A stretch of 8,273 nucleotides of DNA from Candidatus Peribacter sp. UBA2144 (GCA_002328295.1 DCXE01000051.1:1-8273); one strand, 5' to 3'. Positions 1-6,521 are shown, counted from the first letter of the stretch. Made by a program: numbers and translations. Notes: generated by a model not told the origin, from the letters alone.

Positions 1-32
1 TCCCGTGCTCTAACCAACTGAGCTACCGTGGC
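1..32 (-). tRNA. tRNA, 5' part only (anticodon outside window)
   Basis: Read on the minus strand from 32 to 1, the bases fit a tRNA 5' half: 7-base acceptor strand GCCACGG, TA at positions 8-9, D-stem GCTC, a 9-base D-loop with the GG pair, closing GAGC, A at position 26, then CGGGA as the first strand of the anticodon stem. The window ends exactly before the anticodon loop, so the amino acid cannot be assigned. The D-arm pattern is the common one shared by several isoacceptors. A TATAAT box lies 18 bases upstream. Confidence 0.9.
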
Positions 33-50
33 ATAGTAACAACTGGACAG

Positions 51-56
51 ATTATA
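51..56 (-). promoter_or_regulatory. -10 box of the tRNA promoter
   Basis: The minus strand reads a perfect TATAAT, 18 bases before the tRNA 5' end, so transcription would begin about 10 bases ahead of the mature tRNA. No good -35 hexamer is seen at 16-18 bases; the nearest TTG-containing match, TTGGCT, is 20 bases away. A 5-bp inverted repeat (TGGCT/AGCCA, 67-81) overlaps the spacer region but has no T-run, so it is not called as a terminator. Confidence 0.65.
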
Positions 57-101
57 GCACAATATGTGGCTCTACTAGCCAACTAATAACCAATAGACTT
101 A

Positions 102-372
102 CTAGATCTCTCCAATCCAGCTAGGCCACCCTTCTTCTTTCTCAGTTTCCTCAGTAGCTTCCCCATCGCTTCCGGCTTCAACAATCGCCGGAGGAAATTC
201 TGCATTCAGCTTGCCAATCCAATCTGGCCAATCTCCGAAAGAACGGATTGCCATCGCACTTGAATTCTGTGGCGGATCCAACTGAAAATCGTTCCAAAAT
301 AATGCAAAAGCCGGAGTACTTATAAGGCTTCCTGCAAGAATTGCGGAACTTACGAGAGTTTTTTTTAAACAT
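102..372 (-). CDS. Small secreted Trp-motif protein, frameshifted at an A8 run
   Basis: ATG at 372 is followed by TTT and eight A. As written, the frame runs to TGA at 178-180 and gives a 64-residue product resembling no exported protein. If the run had seven A (or ten), the product would be 89 residues ending at TAG 102-104. It then has a textbook signal peptide: MFKK, a hydrophobic stretch, and the cleavage site AFA|LFW after residue 23. The mature part has two copies of a W-P-x-W-I-G motif (residues 48-53 and 82-87) joined by an acidic linker rich in Glu and Thr. The second frame has no ATG, GTG or TTG between its upstream stop and the signal peptide, so a shift at the A-run is needed to reach it. 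It could be a homopolymer error in assembly, a real pseudogene, or slippage-dependent expression. No family is recognised. No Shine-Dalgarno is visible. Confidence 0.6.
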
Positions 373-376
373 AAGA

Positions 377-409
377 ATAATTGGGAATTATGAGTAGCTC
401 ACTCTACTC
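377..409. repeat. Two adjacent short inverted repeats
   Basis: Two perfect 6-bp inverted repeats sit side by side: ATAATT/AATTAT around GGG (377-391), and GAGTAG/CTACTC around a 6-base loop (392-409). They lie between the stop of the lipoprotein gene (449) and the start of the small secreted-protein gene (372). The second could be a weak terminator for the minus-strand operon, but only a loose AT-rich tract follows it, without a U-run. They could equally be a protein-binding site for the small gene. The rest of 410-448 holds nothing I recognise. Confidence 0.35.
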
Positions 410-448
410 GGGGCTGTACCTATATGTCCAGAAGATTTTACATATATT

Positions 449-2230
449 CTATTTAAACACACCACTATGAATCGATTTAATAATGGCAAATACAGCATGT
501 TGTGCAAAATCAATCCGCTGATTATTTTTTATCAAAGAATACCTAAACCCTCCAACACTATTTTTTATGTTCGGCAAGTAATACGAATTTTCAAGAGTAT
601 ATTGAGTTAGTAAAACAAACCTCATTCCATTCCTAATGGAATCTCTATATCTTACTGTTCTTCTATGATCTCTTTCCGCTAATGCTACAACATAAGCATC
701 ATTCATTCCTTCCATATATACAGAAGTTGAATAACGAGGCGATCTTTTTGGCATCCCACCAATCTCGTCCTTGTACAAGCTTTCACGAACTTGTTCATAT
801 TTAACCATCCAATCATTCATTTCAAAAATAAATATAGCAATATTTTTATCTTTCGTAACTTCGTAAAGAATTTTATATGCTCTGGTATTCCAAGGAACAA
901 AGGCCGTGTTTCTATTCCCACGCCAGTAATCTCTGTAATATGGAAATGCTTTACTAACCGCATTCATATATTTCGGATCATTCGTTTCTTGATAATACTT
1001 CATTAACGCCAACATAGCCTCGCCAGGGTAGTAGTCTTTTCCACTCTCACCATCGGAGTTGAATCTGGTAAGAAAAGCACCATTCCCTTTTTGTTGGCGA
1101 AGCAATCCTACTGCTAATTTTTTCTTAATGTCTTCTGAATTCGGATAAATGGGATACTCAATCAGTGCAAGAAGCATAAATGCATTGTTTGCTATCTTCC
1201 CTCCATCGATATCAAGTACACAATAGTCTCCAAACTCTTCATCTACATCACACCTCATGTTTTTCAAATAGTAATCCAGCATATCATTGATTATCGGGCT
1301 TAAGTGTTCACCACCCAGCTCATTCTGCAGCGCTGCCAAAGCCCAGCTTGTTGCCATAAGTCTAATCTCACTGCTTCCGGACTCTTCGTATTTGTCCTCG
1401 TTGGGAAAGTACTCATACTGAAGTCTTCCCGTATTTGAATTAATATTTTGTAGAAACCAGTTATGAACCATACCCAACCTACTAACAAGCAATTTTTTAT
1501 TAATATAGTACGCATTAAATATGGCGTTTTGGCGGTATGTTTCGAACGTTACGTTGTACTTGTTAACTTTAATAAATGAAATGGAATCATAAAGGAAAAA
1601 TTTAGTATCTTTATCCTGATCACAATCTGACTTTAGTCCCGCCTTTTTGCATAACTGTTTAATTGTTTCGTTAAAATCATATTGCTTTGTGATGGGAACA
1701 GATTCTTTGAAAGTGGCATGCTTATCTCCATTCTCTACCTCCAATCCATGTATACCAGGAGCAAAATCCGTCTTCAATTTGTCTTTGCCTCCATCTACTT
1801 TCCTTCTCCCGTACAAATATGTAACTTCAAAATCCAAATCTTCTATCTCCTCTTTCTTCACTTTTTCACCAAAACGATCATCATCTGCACATCGTTTAAC
1901 TGCTGATGCAATATCTTCCTTACCCCAACTAGTTTGCCCTCTGTCTGCCTTACCTCTCATGAAACACCTTGTCTTCCCATTATTGTACAAAGTTACAAAA
2001 ACTTTTTCATATCCGATAATTTCAGGTATAGCTGGCAACTGAGTATCTTTATCGAAATTCCTATCCAATATCGCACGTACATACTTTATTATTGCACCTT
2101 TTTCAGCCCTGCTAAGCCTGGCAGGATGCAAAGGAACATTCTCTCGTATAAGAGAAATTCCATGCTCGCCATTTGTACCACACGCTGTAAGCGCGAGAGC
2201 AATCAACATAGTTGTAAGCATTCTTCTCAT
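449..2230 (-). CDS. Lipoprotein with AMMECR1-like domain and C-terminal toroid-like domain
   Basis: The product is 593 residues from the ATG at 2230. This start is chosen over an upstream in-frame ATG (2269) because it places a lipoprotein signal at the N-terminus: two arginines, a hydrophobic core, and lipobox L14-T15-A16-C17; the upstream start would overlap the preceding gene by 17 bases. Residues about 37-219 resemble AMMECR1: a VFVTLY strand, DDRF, HGLEV, LCKKAGL and FLYD occur in the family's order. The usual R-G-C-I-G is replaced by R-C-F-M-R, so the family's conserved cysteine is missing. Residues about 245-593 are helical with conserved acidic and aromatic motifs (YPGEAML 401-407, FEMNDWM, DEIGG, YMEGMNDAYVV 505-515, QRIDFAQHAVFA), suggesting an alpha/alpha-toroid like those of six-hairpin glycosidases and epimerases. 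It lies 22 bases after its paralog, so co-transcription is likely. The substrate is unknown; an extracytoplasmic, membrane-tethered location is inferred. Confidence 0.88.
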   Translation of the reverse strand: MRRMLTTMLIALALTACGTNGEHGISLIRENVPLHPARLSRAEKGAIIKYVRAILDRNFDKDTQLPAIPEIIGYEKVFVTLYNNGKTRCFMRGKADRGQTSWGKEDIASAVKRCADDDRFGEKVKKEEIEDLDFEVTYLYGRRKVDGGKDKLKTDFAPGIHGLEVENGDKHATFKESVPITKQYDFNETIKQLCKKAGLKSDCDQDKDTKFFLYDSISFIKVNKYNVTFETYRQNAIFNAYYINKKLLVSRLGMVHNWFLQNINSNTGRLQYEYFPNEDKYEESGSSEIRLMATSWALAALQNELGGEHLSPIINDMLDYYLKNMRCDVDEEFGDYCVLDIDGGKIANNAFMLLALIEYPIYPNSEDIKKKLAVGLLRQQKGNGAFLTRFNSDGESGKDYYPGEAMLALMKYYQETNDPKYMNAVSKAFPYYRDYWRGNRNTAFVPWNTRAYKILYEVTKDKNIAIFIFEMNDWMVKYEQVRESLYKDEIGGMPKRSPRYSTSVYMEGMNDAYVVALAERDHRRTVRYRDSIRNGMRFVLLTQYTLENSYYLPNIKNSVGGFRYSLIKNNQRIDFAQHAVFAIIKSIHSGVFK

Positions 2231-2252
2231 AGTCGATGGATGTAAATTACAA

Positions 2253-4049
2253 TTACTCGAGCACTCCATTCTCTAATGCCTTGAGCAGAGCAAACACTGC
2301 ATGTTGCACGTAATCGATACGCTGTTCATTATTTGTAAGAGTCTTCCTGAAACCTCCAATAGCCTTTTCTGGATTTTTTAAGTAAAAGGAATTTTCCGGT
2401 ATGTATTGTGTGAGCAATATGAAACGCAATGCTTTCAATACTGAATCCTTATATTTAGCCTCGCGGGTCTTGTCACCAATCAGTCTTGCAACTACGTAAG
2501 CATCGTTTAATCCTTCCACATAAACAGAAGTTGAATACCTTGGCTCTAGTGGGGGGAATCCTCCGATTTCATCTTCATAAGGACTTGCGAGTGCTTGTTG
2601 AGTTTTAATCATCCAATCAGTCATTTCGAAAATAAACTCTGCTAATTCTTTATTCTTATTTTCTTCGTATAGCAGGCGGTACACTTGGGTATGCCAAGGA
2701 ATAAACGCAGTGTTTTTACCTTTGCGCCAGTATTTTCTGTAATAAGGAAATGCATTTTCTACAGAAGTTTTATACTTCTCGTCCTTTGTATCCTGATAGT
2801 GCATCATAATTGCTAGCATTGCTTCTCCTGGATAGAAATTCGCTCCCGAATTTCGATCCGAGTTGAAATAGGTTCTATACGAACCGTCTGCTTCTTGCTG
2901 ATTAAGTACACCTTTTGCAAATTTTTCCCTTAAATCGGCTGAGTTTGGATATTCCTTCGCTTCCAATAAAGCCATTATCATGAAAGCGCTGTAAGCGAGC
3001 TTCGATGTATCTTTGATTTCTAGATAGCAGTAGTCATCTTCACACTTAATATATTCCAAGTAGTAGTCCAAAGACTTGCTAATTAAATTATTTAATGATG
3101 AATCATTTAGATGATTTCTCATTGTTGCGACACCCCATAATGTTGCAAGCTGCCTGACATGATTATTGTCATCTGAATACTCGTCATCGCTTGGATAATA
3201 CATATATTCGAGCAAGCCGGTTTTGTGATTTATATTGTTCTTAAACCAATCGCGAGACAAAAGTACTCTATCATTAATCATATCTTCACTGATTTCTGAA
3301 ACGTCAAAAAGAATGTTTTGACGGCTCAGATCGACTATTTCTCCCTTTCTGTTTCCCTTGAATTCAACAGTGTCATAAATATTAATCTTTGTTCCAGGCT
3401 CGTCGTAGCATGTTTTGCTTAATCCCGCTTTTTTACAAAGCTTTTTCAAAGCTTTTTTGTGGCTCAAGTTACTCTTGATGGCAACCGATGCTTTGTAATA
3501 AGCGTTGTCCGAACCTTGCGCAATCTCAAAGCTGTGTACCCCCAACTCAATCTTTTTTTTCGCAGCACTCAATCCCCCTTTAATTTCTCTTTTGTTATAA
3601 AGGTACGTTGCAGTTATTTCAGTATCATTGATTTCACTCCTCTTGGTTTCGCCACCAAAGCGACTGTCGCCAATGCATCTCTCTGTTGCAGTGCTAATAT
3701 CAACCTGACCGGGATTCGAATCTGTATCTTTGCCTTTTCCACTCTGGCAACATCTTATTTGATTATCGCCAATAAAAGTGATAAATACTTTGTGGTAATT
3801 ACTAATTATTGGAAACTCTTTGGGAGGATTAGCATTTTTTCCGAACTCCGAGTCCAGTGCTGCATAGGCCTCTGCAATAACCGCGTGTTTCTCATTTAAA
3901 TTCAGTCCTGCGGGAGTGAGTGATTCGTCCACTCTAACTGGACCTACCGGGTTATTAACGACTTTAACTTGAACTTGCTTATTGGGCATATTCACAGCAA
4001 TTACTGCAGCAAATACTACAAATACGACAATAAATACTATATTTTTCAT
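2253..4049 (-). CDS. Membrane-anchored paralog: AMMECR1-like plus toroid-like domain
   Basis: This 598-residue protein is the first gene of a minus-strand pair. Residues 3-20 form one strongly hydrophobic helix after MKN, with no lipobox, so it is a signal anchor or an uncertain signal peptide. Residues about 53-230 match AMMECR1 order (VFITFI, DSRF, HSFEI, LCKKAGL, INIYDTVEF), with the family R-G-C-I-G altered to R-C-C-Q-S at 99-103. Residues about 255-598 form the toroid-like half with YPGEAML 406-412, FEMTDWM, EDEIGG, PRYSTSVYVEGLNDAYVV and QRIDYVQHAVFA; these motifs are nearly identical in the downstream paralog, so the two arose by tandem duplication. Cys100, 125, 205, 214, 336 and 341 all have partners in the paralog, as expected for disulfides outside the cytoplasm. 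No Shine-Dalgarno precedes the ATG. An enzyme acting on a cell-surface sugar or peptide is plausible but unproven. Confidence 0.9.
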   Translation of the reverse strand: MKNIVFIVVFVVFAAVIAVNMPNKQVQVKVVNNPVGPVRVDESLTPAGLNLNEKHAVIAEAYAALDSEFGKNANPPKEFPIISNYHKVFITFIGDNQIRCCQSGKGKDTDSNPGQVDISTATERCIGDSRFGGETKRSEINDTEITATYLYNKREIKGGLSAAKKKIELGVHSFEIAQGSDNAYYKASVAIKSNLSHKKALKKLCKKAGLSKTCYDEPGTKINIYDTVEFKGNRKGEIVDLSRQNILFDVSEISEDMINDRVLLSRDWFKNNINHKTGLLEYMYYPSDDEYSDDNNHVRQLATLWGVATMRNHLNDSSLNNLISKSLDYYLEYIKCEDDYCYLEIKDTSKLAYSAFMIMALLEAKEYPNSADLREKFAKGVLNQQEADGSYRTYFNSDRNSGANFYPGEAMLAIMMHYQDTKDEKYKTSVENAFPYYRKYWRKGKNTAFIPWHTQVYRLLYEENKNKELAEFIFEMTDWMIKTQQALASPYEDEIGGFPPLEPRYSTSVYVEGLNDAYVVARLIGDKTREAKYKDSVLKALRFILLTQYIPENSFYLKNPEKAIGGFRKTLTNNEQRIDYVQHAVFALLKALENGVLE

Positions 4050-4141
4050 ATGATTAGAGGTGTGGTAATAAGTTTATGGGACTCTACCAAAATGATATTA
4101 AGGTACGTATTGACGCATTAGTATAAGTGAGGTTATTTGTA

Positions 4142-4147
4142 TATAAT
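4142..4147 (+). promoter_or_regulatory. -10 box TATAAT, probably giving a leaderless mRNA
   Basis: A perfect TATAAT ends 6 bases before the ATG at 4154. A start point 6-8 bases after the box would fall at the ATG itself. The box lies inside the longer reading frame that begins at GTG 4127, which argues against that GTG as the start. A -35 is weak (TTAGTA at 4118-4123, 18-base spacer). A minus-strand TATACT at 4120-4125 might serve the divergent operon, but its evidence is too thin to call separately. Confidence 0.55.
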
Positions 4148-4153
4148 CTCACT

Positions 4154-4888
4154 ATGCAAAGTCCAATTCTATTATGCTTACACGGCTGGGGAGGGAGTTC
4201 TGAATCTTTCAATGAATTACGCGATGCTCTTGATAATTCTGACTTAAAAATCCTGACACCGGACCTCCCGGGCTTTGGAAACGAGCCTGAACCTGATCAT
4301 CCCTTCTCCGTAGATGACTTTGCATCATGGACTGAGCAGTGGCTCGGTAGAAAATTGAATGAGCTGTCAATTGTCAATTGTCAATTGTCAATTGTTGGCC
4401 ATTCCTTTGGAGGAAGAATAGCAATAAAGTTAGCTACCAGAGGTAATCTTAAAATTGATCATCTCTTTTTATGTGCATCTGCAGGAATCAAAAGGCCTAA
4501 ACATATAAAAAGGGTTATTAGCCTCTCGATCGCAAAGACCGGCAACGCTATATTATCCATTCCGGGACTAAGAATTTTGAAAAATACTGCAAGATCATTA
4601 CTTTATAAAGCCCTGCGTGTTCATGATTACGAACAAGCTTCCGCTTTGATGCAAAAAACTCTTGTTAAGGTTACCAAAGAAGATCTGAAGCCGTATTTGA
4701 AGGAAATCAAGATCCCAACTGATATATTCTGGGGCGAGAACGACAAAATGACTCCAATTGCTGATGCCCATATTATGAAAAAGGAGATTGAAGGAAGTAC
4801 GCTCCATACTTTCCCTGACGTAGGACATCGAATTCATAGGGATAAAGCTGATAATATTGCAGAGGTAATTCTGTCAAAGATTGGCTAA
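4154..4888 (+). CDS. Alpha/beta hydrolase
   Basis: The product is 244 residues from the ATG at 4154, which I prefer to GTG 4127 because TATAAT lies between the two and because the protein then starts right at the first strand. The alpha/beta-hydrolase layout is complete: HGWGG oxyanion motif (residues 10-14), DLPGFG, nucleophile elbow GHSFGG with Ser84, acid Asp197 in GENDKMTP, and His225 in VGHRIH. This is the usual Ser-Asp-His triad of esterases, lipases and C-C hydrolases. There is no signal peptide, so it is cytoplasmic. Substrate specificity cannot be told. Just before the elbow the sequence LSIV occurs twice because a 7-bp repeat (4367-4394) has expanded; removing 21 bases would restore a normal strand 5. 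The gene leads a plus-strand run and ends 23 bases before the Mur ligase-like gene. Confidence 0.93.
   Translation: MQSPILLCLHGWGGSSESFNELRDALDNSDLKILTPDLPGFGNEPEPDHPFSVDDFASWTEQWLGRKLNELSIVNCQLSIVGHSFGGRIAIKLATRGNLKIDHLFLCASAGIKRPKHIKRVISLSIAKTGNAILSIPGLRILKNTARSLLYKALRVHDYEQASALMQKTLVKVTKEDLKPYLKEIKIPTDIFWGENDKMTPIADAHIMKKEIEGSTLHTFPDVGHRIHRDKADNIAEVILSKIG
4367..4394 (+). repeat. In-frame heptamer tandem repeat, (TCAATTG) x4
   Basis: Four perfect copies of TCAATTG follow one another. Each contains the palindrome CAATTG. Three heptamers equal 21 bases, so the array can add or lose seven codons without changing frame. It encodes residues 72-81 of the hydrolase, directly ahead of the catalytic serine. 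On the opposite strand the unit reads as rotated GACAATT, which differs at one base from the AACAATT unit at 8043-8073. Confidence 0.95.
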
Positions 4889-4895
4889 AATAAGC

Positions 4896-4901
4896 TATCC
4901 T
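4896..4901 (+). promoter_or_regulatory. -10-like hexamer TATCCT before the Mur ligase-like gene
   Basis: GCTATCCTG ends 10 bases before the ATG at 4912. The identical nonamer stands at 6534-6542, ahead of the aminotransferase start. In both places a TAAAAT or TATAAT lies 3-4 bases further upstream. A weak -35 candidate, CTGTCA (4871-4876), has a 19-base spacer. No Shine-Dalgarno is present, so a short-leader transcript is plausible, but read-through from the hydrolase gene is equally possible. Confidence 0.35.
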
Positions 4902-4911
4902 GTGCCTCCAA

Positions 4912-6435
4912 ATGAGCCCCTATCTTCTTGCCATCATCACAACAATAGCATCAGCCTCTCCGCTGGTGATTTTTGCTTACCTTTGGCAAATAAAGGAATG
5001 GAGAATAGACCGTTTGCGAGAGCATCTAAGAAGTGAGGGGGCACTTAGGCAATTGTTCGGAATATACAGGCCTGCGATATTGATAATTTTTGGAATCCTT
5101 GGATTCTACGGTTTCCTTCCTGACTGGATCATCATAACTATCGTTGGTTATTTGGCAGTGAGTATTCTTCAGCTTCTTTTAAATAAGCATCCGAAACCGG
5201 TCTGGACCAAAAAAGCAATTACTTTGGTCACTACTGCGTTGATTCTTACTTTGATTTCCAGCTTGCCATACAAACAACAAACATCCAACTACCATTTGGT
5301 TTTTATACCACTGCTCCAACCTCTATTCCTAATGGTCTCCGCAATTCTTTGGTCTCCTATTGATAAAGTGCTAAAGAGACGAATAATGAATAGAGCAAAA
5401 AAGATCAGGAGTAACAGGAAAGATCTGGTCGTAATTGGCATCACGGGAAGTGTTGGAAAAACAACAACCAAAGAACTTCTTAAACATCTATTGGAGGAAA
5501 TGAATGTGATTTCTACTCCAGAACACGTGAACACAGAAATGGGTGTTTCCGGATGGATTAGTTCCAAACTTCCAAAAAGTCCTGAAGCAAAAGTAATGAT
5601 CGTAGAAATGGGCGCTTACCGGGAAGGTGAGATATCACTTCTTTGTAAAATTACCGAGCCCACGATTGGAGTAGTATCGTTTGTTGGAACTCAACACATC
5701 GGCTTGTTTGGATCACAAGAAGCTTTGATGAATGCTAAAGCGGAACTTATTGAATCGTTGCCATCCGACGGCCATGCATTTTTAAACGCTGATAGTGAAT
5801 TATGCGCGCAACTTAAAGACAGAGCGCCTTGCCATACCACTCTCGTAAGCACCGGAGGCCCCTCTGACATTGAGGCATTTGATATTGAAGAGACTTCACA
5901 TGGAATTGAATTCTTACACAAGGAAATTCGTTTCTTTGTTCCTATCCATGGAACACACAACGTGACTAATGTACTTCTTGCTATCGCTGTTGCCTCTCAT
6001 CTCGGAATGAACCTTGAAGATATCGCAAATAAACTTAGCAATTATCGCCCTGCAATGCATACTTTCGCAATTCGAAAGGATGAAAGCATCATAATTCTGG
6101 ATGATACGCATAACGCAAGCCCCGCCAGCTTCAAAGCAGCAATAACTTGGGCTAAGTCTCAACCTTTCGAGCATAAAACACTCCTCACAAGCGGACTTAT
6201 TGAACTTGGAACCTCACAAGACCATGTACATAAGGAACTTGGAGCATTATCTAAAGGGGTTTTTAATCGAATTGTTTTTTTAAACAGAAAAAGAGCCTAT
6301 GCATTCGAAGATGGTTACGAAAAAGACGTTGAAATATTCTCTAAGACAATTACTTCTATTCCGAATGATTCATTGCTGGTGTGTGTGGGGAGGATGTCCC
6401 AATCAACCATTCAATCAATGATTCCCGCAAGTTAA
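4912..6435 (+). CDS. Membrane-anchored MurF-like Mur ligase
   Basis: The 507-residue protein joins a membrane part to an ATP-dependent amide ligase. Hydrophobic segments are at about 4-24, 54-70, 72-90, 101-117 and 129-147, where soluble MurF has its UDP-sugar-binding domain. The Mur ligase core follows: P-loop GITGSVGKTTT (176-186), NTEMGV, VEMGAYREGEI, the MurF-type stretch H262-IGLFGS...AK276-AE, and GTHNVTN before domain 3. The C-terminal domain has DDTHNASP (397-404) and ELG (431-433). MurF joins D-Ala-D-Ala to UDP-MurNAc-tripeptide. Because the substrate domain is replaced, this enzyme may use a lipid-linked or other amino-acid acceptor; that is inference. DDTHNASP differs from the usual MurF D-D-x-Y-N-A-N-P. 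The hydrolase upstream and the aminotransferase and FemAB genes downstream suggest an envelope pathway. A canonical murF role cannot be excluded, so no symbol is given. Confidence 0.9.
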   Translation: MSPYLLAIITTIASASPLVIFAYLWQIKEWRIDRLREHLRSEGALRQLFGIYRPAILIIFGILGFYGFLPDWIIITIVGYLAVSILQLLLNKHPKPVWTKKAITLVTTALILTLISSLPYKQQTSNYHLVFIPLLQPLFLMVSAILWSPIDKVLKRRIMNRAKKIRSNRKDLVVIGITGSVGKTTTKELLKHLLEEMNVISTPEHVNTEMGVSGWISSKLPKSPEAKVMIVEMGAYREGEISLLCKITEPTIGVVSFVGTQHIGLFGSQEALMNAKAELIESLPSDGHAFLNADSELCAQLKDRAPCHTTLVSTGGPSDIEAFDIEETSHGIEFLHKEIRFFVPIHGTHNVTNVLLAIAVASHLGMNLEDIANKLSNYRPAMHTFAIRKDESIIILDDTHNASPASFKAAITWAKSQPFEHKTLLTSGLIELGTSQDHVHKELGALSKGVFNRIVFLNRKRAYAFEDGYEKDVEIFSKTITSIPNDSLLVCVGRMSQSTIQSMIPAS

Positions 6436-6521
6436 TTCGTTAATTAGTTTATTCGTTGTTTCGTAATCTATGAGATCTTTGTAACCAATTTACGAATTAA
6501 CGAAGTAACGAATTAACGAAT
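6435..6521. repeat. 32-bp imperfect inverted repeat made of octamer units
   Basis: The left arm (6435-6466) and right arm (6490-6521) pair at 27 of 32 positions around a 23-base loop. The right arm is itself a tandem array of 8-bp units: ACGAATTA, ACGAAGTA, ACGAATTA, then ACGAA. The left arm holds the complementary TTCGTTAA-like units. It begins at the last base of the ligase stop codon and ends 28 bases before the aminotransferase start. RNA across it would fold into a long A-U-rich hairpin. No U-run follows, so it is not a standard terminator; mRNA processing or partial termination is possible. Confidence 0.9.

Noticed and set aside
1647..2042. Plus-strand reading frame of 131 codons, with others at 1682-1906 and 1934-2245
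   Set aside because: They are antisense to a well-supported AMMECR1-like coding region and their translations show no domain or export signal.
2231..2269. Earlier ATG for the lipoprotein gene
   Set aside because: It would overlap the preceding gene and put 13 polar residues with extra cysteines ahead of a complete lipoprotein signal. ATG 2230 gives a proper N-terminus.
3459..3899. Plus-strand reading frame of 146 codons
   Set aside because: It is antisense to the AMMECR1-like region of the membrane-anchored paralog, whose motifs are conserved in its paralog. The frame has no recognisable content.
4127..4153. GTG start giving nine extra residues on the hydrolase
   Set aside because: A perfect TATAAT lies within these codons, 6 bases before the ATG at 4154, and the nine residues are not part of the hydrolase fold.
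6435..6521. Rho-independent terminator after the ligase gene
   Set aside because: The stem is A-U rich with five mismatches and no U-run follows. It is better described as a repeat-derived inverted repeat.
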